From the NCBI RefSeq assembly GCF_000190415.1, contig NZ_AEWF01000001.1, positions 186,001 to 250,000 on the forward strand: a stretch of DNA of 64,000 nucleotides, given 5' to 3'. Origin of the DNA: Candidatus Odyssella thessalonicensis L13. Lineage in GTDB: Bacteria > Pseudomonadota > Alphaproteobacteria > Paracaedibacterales > Paracaedibacteraceae. This document shows positions 36,211 through 48,076 of the stretch, piece after piece; positions within the stretch are counted from its first letter, which is position 1, and each line of letters begins with the position of its first letter. The notes under the pieces were generated by a model. That model searched no databases. It saw nothing but the letters and a program-made list of their open reading frames with translations, and was not told the origin of the DNA. Made by a program: the position numbers and the translations under genes.

Positions 36211-38271
36211 ATGCTTAGAAGTCACTCTCCCTCCCTATATGCAGCCGTTTTTTCTGGTCTGCTATTTGCTAGTTTTCCTACTGCTGCGATGCAAATATCT
36301 AATGTTCAGCGACAAGAACTTATTAGAGAGCTCGCTGCATCATCAGAAAAAGTTCAACTTGACTTGTTATTCCAATCCTCGCCTTGTTTCGAGAATGACA
36401 TGGCTTTTTGCCATGAAATTACCTCCGCTGAAGAAATTTCCTCGGCAATAATGCTTGAAAAGCTGCTAAAGAATGTGGACGATGCTGCTTTATTTGCAAA
36501 ATATTTTGAAGAAAGCCTAGTCGCAATCCCTGAGTTCCATGATTTTCTATTAAGTTCTATAGCGGCAGTAAAGGTGAGTCCTCCTTTAACGGCTATCTTG
36601 ACCAAAAAGGAAATGGAGTTATGCGCAGTTAAGGTTAATTTTCTATTTCTCTCGAAGTTTATGCTGAGCTATAACCTGATAGATAACTCTGCTAATAAAT
36701 CAAGGTTAGCGCGTGCTTTTTCTAAAATGTATTTCGTTTCTCTAATAAATCTAATGTATACACAGAGCAATCATACTCAAGAAAGTACATACTTTCCTCA
36801 CTGTATAGAGAGTTATAAAGTCAGGTCTATGGGATTAGTCAACTTTCTATTAAAAAGCAAGAATATAGAGCGAGCATTTAGTTATCTTTGGCATCATAAT
36901 ATTAGCCATGAATCGTTGGCAGGAAGCGACTACATACAAATAATTCACGCTTTGCGAAGTGATTACCATCAATATCATACTTACTTTATCCAGCAAATAA
37001 AGGCTCAAGTTTACGTCATTACATACTCTAAGAGGAAAAGAGGCCAAATTGGTTTCTCATCTCAGGAGAATGTTTCATCTGAAAAGTGGGACAGTTCTCC
37101 AAAAAGAAAAAGGAGAGCCTCCTCTCTTGAATCTTTAGAAAACTCTAGTCCCGCTAGTACCTCACCCACCAGTTCAGCGGGCCCTTCATCACCCCTCAGC
37201 TTTTCCGGGAGTTCCTCGCCTATTAGCTCCTCGCCCGCTAGTTTCTCCTTAAACTCTTCTCCCATCTCTTTGCCATTAACGCCAGATAACTATAATAAAG
37301 AGGATCTAATATTTCATCAGCCTTTTAATGCTAATAGTGTTGAATATGCATCACTCACGCAGACTGCCATAGCTACAGCTCCAAATGGAGTTATCCTTAC
37401 TGAAGTAATGCCTGGAATTATTGAGATTAAATATAAGGAGGTTGTTTTCTATTATAATCAACGCTCGAAGTATCGTTTTTTTGGAGATCCAGTCCAAGCA
37501 AAACCAGCCAGTGATTTACAGCTAGATAATATGCAGGTGATCTTTAAGTACTTATATGATTTATATTGTAAGAAGTATATTAAAGAGAATCGATTCATTG
37601 TGGTTCGGAGTTGCTTGGGGATTATTAATACAGCAATTAAAGAAAATGTACAAATTTGTCATGATCTATTCTCTCAGTTTAAGGCAACTGGGCTAGCAGA
37701 ATTACAATACAGCCTGGAACCTAGTATTATAATTAATTGCGAGGAGGTAAGGGAACGCGTGCAAGATCGAGCCCATGCGATCTATATAGAACTTATTGAA
37801 TGTTTCCAATTAGCTTTGGAAAATGATCTTCTCGTTAAATTTTTTACTCAAGCTTTTAAGCAAAACAGAGCCCAAAATTATCGTTTGGTCTCTATAAGAA
37901 AAGATTTAGAAGCATGGAAGGAGACGATTAAGTACCTTTTGCAGAAAAGAGCGACCAAGGCTACTGAGCTGGCTTATAAGCAGGAGACGAGCACGGCTAT
38001 AGCGCAAAGCTTCACAAAGATTATAGAGAAGATCAAACATACGAGACCACTTAAGATTTTCGATTATCAAACTTATGAGACTTATTTAGATCAGCCAGGC
38101 TTACCTTTGCCACCAAAAGAAAGCCATAAACTTGAAGCTGACAAAAAATTTTATGCCGAGATCGCCTCAGAAGTTAAAGGGCGCGTTTTTGAAGAAGCTG
38201 TTGCTTTAAGCCTTGATATTACTGCTAAAGATATTGATACCTATTGGTTGCAGTATTGTAAAATTAAATAA
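36211..38271 (+). CDS. Secreted modular protein of unknown family
   Basis: The 686-residue protein has a signal peptide (LYAAVFSGLLFASFPTAA, cut near 26), an N-terminal helical domain (about 30-265), a basic patch (YSKRKRG, SPKRKRRAS) and a Ser/Pro low-complexity linker (about 305-360). An alpha/beta domain (about 400-580) includes RFFGDPVQAKPA and later VQDRAHAIYIEL, and a helical tail ends YWLQYCKIK. The N-domain and tail pair with the 30961 product; the GDP domain pairs with the 58860 product (VFYGDPSLAQDA, VHIRAHKLYETF). No known family is recognised. The modular reuse suggests an exported effector-like family, which is inference. Confidence 0.72.
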   Translation: MLRSHSPSLYAAVFSGLLFASFPTAAMQISNVQRQELIRELAASSEKVQLDLLFQSSPCFENDMAFCHEITSAEEISSAIMLEKLLKNVDDAALFAKYFEESLVAIPEFHDFLLSSIAAVKVSPPLTAILTKKEMELCAVKVNFLFLSKFMLSYNLIDNSANKSRLARAFSKMYFVSLINLMYTQSNHTQESTYFPHCIESYKVRSMGLVNFLLKSKNIERAFSYLWHHNISHESLAGSDYIQIIHALRSDYHQYHTYFIQQIKAQVYVITYSKRKRGQIGFSSQENVSSEKWDSSPKRKRRASSLESLENSSPASTSPTSSAGPSSPLSFSGSSSPISSSPASFSLNSSPISLPLTPDNYNKEDLIFHQPFNANSVEYASLTQTAIATAPNGVILTEVMPGIIEIKYKEVVFYYNQRSKYRFFGDPVQAKPASDLQLDNMQVIFKYLYDLYCKKYIKENRFIVVRSCLGIINTAIKENVQICHDLFSQFKATGLAELQYSLEPSIIINCEEVRERVQDRAHAIYIELIECFQLALENDLLVKFFTQAFKQNRAQNYRLVSIRKDLEAWKETIKYLLQKRATKATELAYKQETSTAIAQSFTKIIEKIKHTRPLKIFDYQTYETYLDQPGLPLPPKESHKLEADKKFYAEIASEVKGRVFEEAVALSLDITAKDIDTYWLQYCKIK

Positions 38272-38292
38272 TAAATTATCCTTTCTTCTTCT

Positions 38293-38329
38293 AAGCTCTC
38301 ATTAAAAAGTGGGAGCTTTTTATTTTATT
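38293..38329 (+). terminator. Intrinsic terminator
   Basis: AAGCTCTC and GGGAGCTT form an 8-bp stem around ATTAAAAAGT, followed by TTTATTTTATT, 22 bases after the 36211 gene. Confidence 0.78.
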
Positions 38330-38447
38330 GTTAATTAAGGCGTAAAGTAAAATTTGTTGCTCTTTTAAACTTAATTTAGGTGTAGGCGTATGGGATCTTT
38401 AAGGCAGGTACAAGTATTTATGGCCTTAAGGTTGGGAGGAAAAGCCG

Positions 38448-38873
38448 ATGGCAGCAAAAACAAAGTCCACAGCTGATTACGCTAAAGATTATACGGATCC
38501 GCAATTACGGATGGACTTAAAGGAAAAAATCAAGGCAGAGTCAAAGGGAGGAAAATCGGGACAATGGTCGGCACGCAAGTCGCAGTTACTAACAAAGGAA
38601 TATGAAGCGGCAGGCGGTGGCTATAAGCATCAGAATCAATTAACCTCTGCTCAACGTAATCTAAAAAAATGGACCAAGGAAGAGTGGCAAACCGAGCATG
38701 GTGAAAAAGCTATCAAGAAGGATGGCGAAACTGACCGCTATTTGCCCCGGGATGTGTGGAATAAGTTATCTCCTTCTGAAAAGAAAGCAGCCCATCAGAG
38801 TAAAAAACAAGGCTCACGGCACGGGCAACAATATGTGGCCAATCCTGATTCCGTTAAGTCAAAAAAAGATTAA
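38448..38873 (+). CDS. Small basic conserved protein (DUF5872-like)
   Basis: The 141-residue protein is lysine-rich and hydrophilic. It has conserved stretches DYTDPQLRMDLKEKIKAESK, GGKSGQWSARKSQLLTKEYE, the Trp motif KKWTKEEWQTEHG, DRYLPRDVWNKLSPSEKKAA and HGQQYVANPDSV. I match this pattern to DUF5872-type proteins, which have no known function. A GGGAGGA ribosome site precedes the ATG. It is followed 46 bases later by another small conserved gene, and both probably share one transcript ending at 39271. Confidence 0.75.
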   Translation: MAAKTKSTADYAKDYTDPQLRMDLKEKIKAESKGGKSGQWSARKSQLLTKEYEAAGGGYKHQNQLTSAQRNLKKWTKEEWQTEHGEKAIKKDGETDRYLPRDVWNKLSPSEKKAAHQSKKQGSRHGQQYVANPDSVKSKKD

Positions 38874-38919
38874 TTTGATCCATAGTTAAGTTTAACTACT
38901 GTTTTTTGGAGTGAAGAGG

Positions 38920-39240
38920 ATGGAAAACGCTAGAGAATTTGCGGTTCCCGCCGCTGTTAAAAAGAATGCGCAAAAAGGGTTAGAACTGAGGGAGAAATTT
39001 GGTAAAGGCAGCACAGAGGTGGGAATCAACCGCGGTCATCAGCTGGCAGAAAATGACACCATAAGTCTTGAAGTTATTAAAAAAATGTCAGCCTATTTTG
39101 CGCGCCATGAAGTGGATAAAAATGCTAAGGATTTTGGCAATGAGGCAAGCCCCTCAAAAGGCTACATAGCTTGGCTTTTATGGGGCGGCGATGCTGCCAA
39201 AGAGTGGGCTGATAAGATTGCTGAGAGTCATCGGCAATAA
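38920..39240 (+). CDS. Small conserved protein of the YFARHEVD type
   Basis: From the ATG at 38920 (GGAG seven bases upstream) it has 106 residues; a GTG at 38911 is the alternative. Conserved features are VPAAVKKNAQKGLELREKFG, GSTEVGINRGHQLAEND, SAYFARHEVDKNAKDFGN and SKGYIAWLLWGGDAAKEWAD. Proteins of this pattern are widespread, sometimes near phage genes, with no proven role. No phage genes surround it here. Confidence 0.78.
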   Translation: MENAREFAVPAAVKKNAQKGLELREKFGKGSTEVGINRGHQLAENDTISLEVIKKMSAYFARHEVDKNAKDFGNEASPSKGYIAWLLWGGDAAKEWADKIAESHRQ

Positions 39241-39271
39241 ATAGAGAAGGTCTCGTCTATTTATTGTTTTT
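39235..39271 (+). terminator. Intrinsic terminator overlapping the stop codon
   Basis: CAATAAATAGA (39235-39245, containing the TAA stop) and TCTATTTATTG (39256-39266) form an 11-bp stem followed by TTTTTAAA. Confidence 0.7.
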
Positions 39272-39331
39272 AAATTGAAGCTTAATATAACCCTTCAGCG
39301 ACTAATCTTAGCAAGCTTATCTTTTCTAAAG

Positions 39332-40399
39332 TCATAAGGAGGGGCTGACTTTTTTGACCACAATACAGCCGCGATAATGGTTGCCGACTTCCACGTCTAA
39401 GGGTTGAACTATCTGGCCTTTAACATCAATGTAATAGCACTTTTCTATCTTAAAGCCAGCTCTCGTGAAAATTGCCGCTAAGTCATCAACCATAAAAAGG
39501 TTTTTGACTATATGAAAAGAATTTTCAAGATCAGTTACCGCATTTTTACCCAAATAATAGCCAAAATAAGACCAACCAGGCACTCGCCCACCCTTAACTT
39601 TTCTAGGTTTATGGTCTGCTGTAGCATGAGTAGCGCTCATGATTTTCCTGGAATGAATGCTATAGCCTGGATAAAGTCTGCCCTTTGATTTTTTATTCAA
39701 GTAAGATTTTACCCATAAGGCATTAAAGTATGGAGAATCTGCACTAATATAAGCTTTGCCACCTTCAACAAGATTATCAAATACTCTTCGCGCAAGTAAG
39801 TCACACTGATCCGGCGTTAGAAAATGCAGCACTGCATTACAGACAGCAATTTTATGAGGTCGGGTTGTCCATTGTGTCTGATTTTCTTTGACGATATCTT
39901 CGTGAATAACACTGTAATACTGGCGAGCCTCAGCAACCCTATAATTTAGAATATTACGGGTATTACTGTAAATATATTTGTTAGCTTCCTTGGCTGCTGG
40001 CAGACTTTTTTCCACTGCATCGACCTTTCCTCCAGCGAGCAGGAGTAAAACCGAAGTATAACCCAACCCGCATCCTAGATCCACAATTGCTACTCTTTCC
40101 TGGGATTTTTGGTAAAGGTTAGCTACTTCCTGAAGCATTTCGAGAGCTGCTATAGGCGGAAATGATAATCCCTTATCTTGGTCCTTGACTAAAAGTGTCG
40201 GTGCAGGTTGCTCGAGAGGGACTTTGGTTGGTTTTTGGTCTGCAATAACTTTCATGACAGACTCTTTTAACTTTTCATCCTGCCTTACACTTGGATCTAC
40301 CCATTTATCAATATTCCCTAGGAGATCAGCGCTCAAGCATTGATGATGTGCTATAACACTTAAGACGGCTATTAAGAAGGTAGCGGATATTTTTATCAT
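39332..40399 (-). CDS. SAM-dependent methyltransferase with a signal peptide
   Basis: The 355-residue protein begins with a convincing Sec signal (MIKISATFLIAVLSVIAHHQ, cut near CLSA), then a spacer. A Rossmann methyltransferase domain follows with motif I VAIVDLGCGLGYTSVLLLLA at about 104-123, the acidic motif II VDAVEKS, and IAVCNAVLHFLTPDQCDLLA. The C-terminal part (GRVPGWSYFGYYLGKNAV) is unassigned. SAM is cytosolic, so an exported methyltransferase would have to act outside the bacterium, perhaps in a host. Substrate unknown. It does not belong to the cta genes: a terminator separates them. Confidence 0.72.
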   Translation of the reverse strand: MIKISATFLIAVLSVIAHHQCLSADLLGNIDKWVDPSVRQDEKLKESVMKVIADQKPTKVPLEQPAPTLLVKDQDKGLSFPPIAALEMLQEVANLYQKSQERVAIVDLGCGLGYTSVLLLLAGGKVDAVEKSLPAAKEANKYIYSNTRNILNYRVAEARQYYSVIHEDIVKENQTQWTTRPHKIAVCNAVLHFLTPDQCDLLARRVFDNLVEGGKAYISADSPYFNALWVKSYLNKKSKGRLYPGYSIHSRKIMSATHATADHKPRKVKGGRVPGWSYFGYYLGKNAVTDLENSFHIVKNLFMVDDLAAIFTRAGFKIEKCYYIDVKGQIVQPLDVEVGNHYRGCIVVKKVSPSL

Positions 40400-40544
40400 T
40401 TTTTATACTCTCTTGTTAGTTTATTGTTTTTTTATACGAAAATCATAAAAGATGCAAAGTTATTCAGCCTAAAGTAGTCTAAGAAGATGTCCAGCTTGAT
40501 GAAACTTTAAAAATCCTTACTTGGCACCCCCTGAAAGCTTGCAT

Positions 40545-40579
40545 TAAAAAACTAAAAAGGCTCCAAGATATGAAGCCTT
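40545..40579 (-). terminator. Terminator after ctaD
   Basis: On the minus strand AAGGCT and AGCCTT pair around TCATATCTTGG, followed by TTTAGTTTTTT, 23 bases after the ctaD stop. Confidence 0.68.
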
Positions 40580-40601
40580 CGCTATTTTTAACTTTTGCAA
40601 T

Positions 40602-42987
<2,386 letters not shown>

Positions 42988-43094
42988 TCTTATACTACTT
43001 AAATAAAATTTCCGCTAAATGCATTGTGACTCGATTTTTTCACTTGCACAAGGGTGTATAGAAATTTTTCTTAATGCGTAGTATTGACGCAGCA

Positions 43095-46000
43095 CTAATA
43101 GCGGAACTCCCAACCATAAGCAACAGCACTATTTTGGGTCCCTGTTTCGATCTCTAATTTCGTATTTTTTGTAACGTCTACTTTAGCTTTTAGCTTGGTA
43201 CCAACTTCTTGCTGAAGGCCTTGTTCAACGCCCACATAAATTTTATCAGATAGCTGTTTACCAATTGTTAAGCTATAGCTTTGTTTTTCATCATCCATAA
43301 CTTCCGACGTCTCCGCTTTTTGCAGAGAAATATCATCGACTCCGAGCAGCTGGTTTAAGGAATCGAAGGCGCTTCCCTTAAAGTTGCCCGCTTTTACAGC
43401 AGCCATAGTGGTCGCTAATTGAAGGCTTTGAGCAGCTGTAACCTCGGCAATCGGTTTATCAAAAAGAATCAGAGCAATAACATCTTCGGTTGGCAATGCA
43501 GGCAGCGAAATGAATTCTATTTTTGGGTTATTAGAGGGGCCCGATAAAACTATATAGGCTTCATATTCCCGCACCTGCTTCTTTGTCTTGATATTTAACA
43601 AAGGAATTATTTCTCCTTTGACTGTTTGGAAGGAAACGGAGCTTGGGGATAACTGTAAACGCTTTGAGGCAATATCTAATCGGCCGGAGAGGGAGTTAAT
43701 ACTTCCTCCAATCTGCGGGGCATTAAGGGGGCCGAGCACCTTCAGATTGCCTTTCCATTCACTTCGTAAGCCATAACCTTGAATCAGTAGCTTTTTCGGT
43801 ATATCTATGTCTAAATTCAGCGTTGTTTTTAAATCTGTGTGTTTCTTAGTTTGCTTGCGATGTAATTCTTCCTCCGTTCTAAAGGTGCGGATAGTTTTGG
43901 GCTCGTGAGCCAGCTCTGTTAAATTGATTAAAGCAGAATTTACAAGGACTTTGCCTTTGAGCTCATGAGAATGGGGTTGTGGGGTACTGGCGTCAATTTT
44001 ACCACTAACAGAGACAATGGCTTGATCAGTATTGACAAGCATTAGCTTATCGAACGCGACGTGAATATCTAAGGTTGGAGCCAATAATTCATGCAAATTA
44101 GCTTTGCCCTTTACCATAAATTCGCCTTTACGATAATCGCGACCTTTTAGCTCTGGGATAACAAATTCTTGATTAGCAAAAGCTAGGCTGCCGTTGATTC
44201 CTTTTAATACTGTGCCGATAGCAGCATTTTCATAATAGCCATCTTTTATATGGAGTTTAATGGTCGGATTGAGAGCTGAAAGTGTTCCTTGGCTGGCATG
44301 GTCTATCATCAGCGTCCCTTTTAAGCGGTCACCCCACCAGATTAAACTGTTAAGTGAAGAAAGATCAAAGGAGCCTGCAAGGGTTGATTTGATGACATCA
44401 GCATGCTGAGGGATGTAACTGTGAGTATCTATGACAATTTTGCCGTGAAGAGATTCTTTTGCGGAATCACTAAGGTGAGTATCAATTGTGAGGGATCGAC
44501 TTGAATGAGAAAAATTTATAGCTAGATTGATTAATTTATGGGTTTTGCGTAAATCGCTAACCGTGCCAAAGTTAACCAATTTAAGGCAACCGGCATAATA
44601 TCCTTTTGAGGGGTGGTCCTGAAATGCTAGTTTGCCAGTAATGTCGCCTTGCCAGACAACATTATTAATGAGAGGGTTAAGTATTTTGGCAGTAACTTTA
44701 TCGAGAATAATCTCACCTCGCGGCGAAGCTGAGTATTCAACATTATTTAAATTAAGCTGACCATCTAAAAATCTAATCTGGGCATGAGGTACCGATATCC
44801 TTTTTTCTTCCCATTTAATGGCAAAGGGACTTTCAACAAAGGCAAGCTTAGTCTTACCTTGGTTTAATATAAAATTATCGATCACAATCTCTTGCCACCA
44901 TTGCTTCGATGTTAAGTCAATATTAAGCGTGGTCTCGCCCGAGTGTACAGCTAAGGATAAAGGCCCCTGCCCTTGCACAATCTCACTTCTTACCTCAAAT
45001 TGCTCAATTGTTTTTTTAGGGGCGCTCATTATAATATTCTTGCCCCAAGCTTTAACCATAAGATCTTGGTGGTTATAAGATATATCTAAATTTGCTTCGC
45101 CTCTGGTCGGATAATTAACTAAACTACTGATGGGGTAGAGATCGTAGACGGATCCTTGTGCCTGAAAGGTAATCGTCTTACCGTATTGAAGTTTACCCTG
45201 AACATCACATCCCATTCCTGTTAAGTGAAGCTGGTCTAAGAAGATGGTGTTATCCTTGAACTTCAGTTCTCCATATAAATCTCCTTCATGCGGCCGAGAT
45301 TTAAGGTGAACGTGTAAGTTATAGTTCTCTTTTGAGTTGTTTTGCTTTGGCGTAAGGTGAAAGGATAGTTCTTTTTTCAAGCCAAGCTGTACGCTGCCTG
45401 CTGCCTTTTTAATATTGCCCTGGTCATCAGCTTTAGCTTCCAGATTAAGTTTAGGATGAGTCCCCAGCAGAGTTTGTAAGTTATTATCAAGAGTGCGAAA
45501 ATTAATAAGTTCACCTTTTACATGCCCCAAGGCCATCTTAAAATACGTGTCTCCTTTGATGTCCACATCTAAAATTGCTTGACCAGTTTGGATTTTAGAA
45601 AACGTCTCTGGCGATAACCGAGCAAAATGCTTTAAGGGCCGATTAATCTTGCCTTTTAAAAGGTAGGTGATGCCCGTTTGATCATAGGTGAACCTGTCCA
45701 CATGCTCAGGATTATCAGAAAAACGTAAATCGAACTGCATATGATGGTGATCATTAGCGGTAGAGTCCACTCTGCCGTAAAATTCAAAGTTGCCTGTAAA
45801 GATAAAAGGACATTCAACAGAGTTTATATGAAGGTCATCAACATTCAACCACGGTAACTTTACAGGATCAGGGTCTGGTGGAAGATCGGGCAAACGCCAA
45901 AATGTCAGGCGCTTTGCTGTGAGCTGAGGAAAATGGAGATTACCATACAGAATATCGACGCCTTGCCAATCAATTTTAAGACCATGGATTTCCAGCCAAC

Positions 46001-46226
46001 GGCAATGTTTATCCTTAATTTTAACCTTATCTACTGTTATATCAAAGGGAAAGGCACCGCGGATGCCTCTGATCCTTATATACATCTCAGGGGGGACGAT
46101 AAGATTAACAATGCCTTGAACTACCCTCGTATTAATCGTTGGGATTTGCAAAATAAGAAGCAACATGGCTACTGCTAAAAACGTCATGCCTAAGAATTTA
46201 AAGATATAAGATAAAATGCTTCTCAT
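43095..46226 (-). CDS. tamB: Translocation and assembly module protein TamB
   Basis: The 1043-residue protein has an N-terminal membrane anchor (FLGMTFLAVAMLLLILQIPT), a very long beta-rich periplasmic region and a C-terminal DUF490/TamB domain from about 740 (LKVLGPLNAPQIGGSINSLS, SLPALPTEDVIALILFDKPI) ending VAYGWEFRY. TamB spans the periplasm and partners TamA; the wider AsmA-like group carries phospholipids to the outer membrane. Its start overlaps the tamA stop by one base (TGATG), so translation is coupled. It is shorter than E. coli TamB (about 1259 residues). Confidence 0.9.
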   Translation of the reverse strand: MRSILSYIFKFLGMTFLAVAMLLLILQIPTINTRVVQGIVNLIVPPEMYIRIRGIRGAFPFDITVDKVKIKDKHCRWLEIHGLKIDWQGVDILYGNLHFPQLTAKRLTFWRLPDLPPDPDPVKLPWLNVDDLHINSVECPFIFTGNFEFYGRVDSTANDHHHMQFDLRFSDNPEHVDRFTYDQTGITYLLKGKINRPLKHFARLSPETFSKIQTGQAILDVDIKGDTYFKMALGHVKGELINFRTLDNNLQTLLGTHPKLNLEAKADDQGNIKKAAGSVQLGLKKELSFHLTPKQNNSKENYNLHVHLKSRPHEGDLYGELKFKDNTIFLDQLHLTGMGCDVQGKLQYGKTITFQAQGSVYDLYPISSLVNYPTRGEANLDISYNHQDLMVKAWGKNIIMSAPKKTIEQFEVRSEIVQGQGPLSLAVHSGETTLNIDLTSKQWWQEIVIDNFILNQGKTKLAFVESPFAIKWEEKRISVPHAQIRFLDGQLNLNNVEYSASPRGEIILDKVTAKILNPLINNVVWQGDITGKLAFQDHPSKGYYAGCLKLVNFGTVSDLRKTHKLINLAINFSHSSRSLTIDTHLSDSAKESLHGKIVIDTHSYIPQHADVIKSTLAGSFDLSSLNSLIWWGDRLKGTLMIDHASQGTLSALNPTIKLHIKDGYYENAAIGTVLKGINGSLAFANQEFVIPELKGRDYRKGEFMVKGKANLHELLAPTLDIHVAFDKLMLVNTDQAIVSVSGKIDASTPQPHSHELKGKVLVNSALINLTELAHEPKTIRTFRTEEELHRKQTKKHTDLKTTLNLDIDIPKKLLIQGYGLRSEWKGNLKVLGPLNAPQIGGSINSLSGRLDIASKRLQLSPSSVSFQTVKGEIIPLLNIKTKKQVREYEAYIVLSGPSNNPKIEFISLPALPTEDVIALILFDKPIAEVTAAQSLQLATTMAAVKAGNFKGSAFDSLNQLLGVDDISLQKAETSEVMDDEKQSYSLTIGKQLSDKIYVGVEQGLQQEVGTKLKAKVDVTKNTKLEIETGTQNSAVAYGWEFRY

Positions 46227-48064
46227 CAGAAGGCCTGCCCTAAGCTTATATAAAACTGAACTGCAGAATCATAAGACTTTCCATTAATTTTGCGTCTTTT
46301 TGAAGGAAAAGCTAAATCGATCCTCAAGGGGCCAATGTCCGTATAATACTTGGCACCGATTCCATAGCCCGATCGGTATTCTTGAGATTTTAAACCTGCT
46401 ATCCGCTTCTCTGATACCGCTCCCGCTTCCCAAAATAGGGATAAGCCAATGGTCTCCGTAACGCGCCAGCGCGGCTCGATACCAAATTCAATAATCGACT
46501 TCCCACCCATTGGGCTACCATTGGGATCAGGTTTACTCAGCTTCTGAAAAGCGTAACCCCGAACAGAGCCACTTCCGCCACCATACCATAAGCGGTTAAG
46601 CGGAATATCAGTAAAAGGAATGCCCTCAATCTGTCCTATCCTTTCCCAGGTGGCGATAACAAATTTATCCTTTTTAACCAATCGCCAATATTGGCTTGAC
46701 ATAAGATGCAAACGAAACATCGGGCGGTTTTGAACAAAGTCGCCTAAATAAGGGGCAAAATCAAGGCGTAAACGCCATCCTTTGTAAGGATTAATGCGGT
46801 CATTACTGGCATCATAAATATAAGACATTGGCAAGCCACCAAAATATCTTTTAACCCTTCTAAATTTCTTCAGATCAGATAACTCGGCTTCGGCTCCGAC
46901 CGAATAGGTTGAATATGCATCAACTTTATGTTCCAGACCTACATAATAGTTATATACATATCCATCATAAGCTTTAGTATTTGCCTTTGTCAGAGAGGCT
47001 GTTGTCGATAAAGTAAAGTCACGCCATATAACATCTGGGATACGCAATCCAATCGATGCTTTCATTTGGCGCTGTCCTCCTTCGCCGCGGATATAAAAAT
47101 CTTCACCATTACCGAAAACATTTTTATGCTGCCAGAGTAATTTGCCGCCGATACCTTCTTGAGTCCCATAACGTAGACCAGCAGCCACCCGTCGCGGTGG
47201 GGCTTCTTTAACATCAACTTTAAGGTTAGCTCGGTCCCCTTGACTTTCATGAGTTATTATTACGGTGGAAAAAATCTCAGAATCTAATAAAGATCGCCGC
47301 GCATTATCTAACTCTTGCTGGTCGTAAAATTCACCTTCTTTAATCGGTAATCGGTTTTTAATATAGCACGTCGATACCGACTGATTGCCAGCAATCGTCA
47401 GCTTGCCGTAACGCTTTTTTCCATTGAGATCAATTTTGTAGATTAAGAGTACAGTCCTTTTAGCATCATTTATTCTTCCAAGGGGTTCTTCTACTTTTGC
47501 ATCCGGATAACCGTGGGTAACAAAGTAGCGATTGAGCAGAATAACAGAATTTATAACTTTATCTAGCCGGACCTGTTCGCCATTGGTGATATTGATAACT
47601 TTACGTGCTTTTGCAGGCATGATGGGAATATCATCAGCGCCAGTCATCTCAATATCGACACCTTCAATATGATAAAGCTCACCAGGGGTAACAATGAATT
47701 TAATATGCTTTTCTTCCTGAGAGTAATCGAGGATATAATCAACCTTTCCGTTAAAATAGCCGCGATTTTTTAAAGCTTTGCGTAAAAGCTTCAAATCAGC
47801 CTCGGCTCGATACCGCAAAGCATTGGTACTGGTGGGAGCTGAGGCATCAGAATGCATAAGCTCTGGTACTGATTTAAAGTAACTTTCTTCGCTTTTGTCA
47901 CCTAAGACTTCCATTTCAGCATGATATTTGATTTCAGGTAGATTTAAGTCTTTTGGGGTAAACCTTTTATCTTCTTTTGAGGGAAAAAGGTAGCTGCATC
48001 CTGCCAAAAATAATGGAGGCACTATCCAGATAAACTCCCTTAAGTATGATTTACCTCTTTTCAC
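46226..48064 (-). CDS. tamA: TamA-like outer membrane assembly protein, predicted lipoprotein
   Basis: The 612-residue protein has POTRA domains (about 75-300, e.g. YFNGKVDYILDYSQEEKHIK and RYGKLTIAGNQSVSTCYI) and a C-terminal barrel with the Omp85 motif GSVRGYAFQKLS and a terminal phenylalanine. It sits directly before tamB, so TamA identity is strong. Unusually, its N-terminus ends in a lipobox, PPLFLAGCSYLF with Cys23, instead of an ordinary cleavage site. It follows the NhaD-like gene by 12 bases. Confidence 0.88.
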   Translation of the reverse strand: MKRGKSYLREFIWIVPPLFLAGCSYLFPSKEDKRFTPKDLNLPEIKYHAEMEVLGDKSEESYFKSVPELMHSDASAPTSTNALRYRAEADLKLLRKALKNRGYFNGKVDYILDYSQEEKHIKFIVTPGELYHIEGVDIEMTGADDIPIMPAKARKVINITNGEQVRLDKVINSVILLNRYFVTHGYPDAKVEEPLGRINDAKRTVLLIYKIDLNGKKRYGKLTIAGNQSVSTCYIKNRLPIKEGEFYDQQELDNARRSLLDSEIFSTVIITHESQGDRANLKVDVKEAPPRRVAAGLRYGTQEGIGGKLLWQHKNVFGNGEDFYIRGEGGQRQMKASIGLRIPDVIWRDFTLSTTASLTKANTKAYDGYVYNYYVGLEHKVDAYSTYSVGAEAELSDLKKFRRVKRYFGGLPMSYIYDASNDRINPYKGWRLRLDFAPYLGDFVQNRPMFRLHLMSSQYWRLVKKDKFVIATWERIGQIEGIPFTDIPLNRLWYGGGSGSVRGYAFQKLSKPDPNGSPMGGKSIIEFGIEPRWRVTETIGLSLFWEAGAVSEKRIAGLKSQEYRSGYGIGAKYYTDIGPLRIDLAFPSKRRKINGKSYDSAVQFYISLGQAF

Positions 48065-48076
48065 GATACTAGCTAC

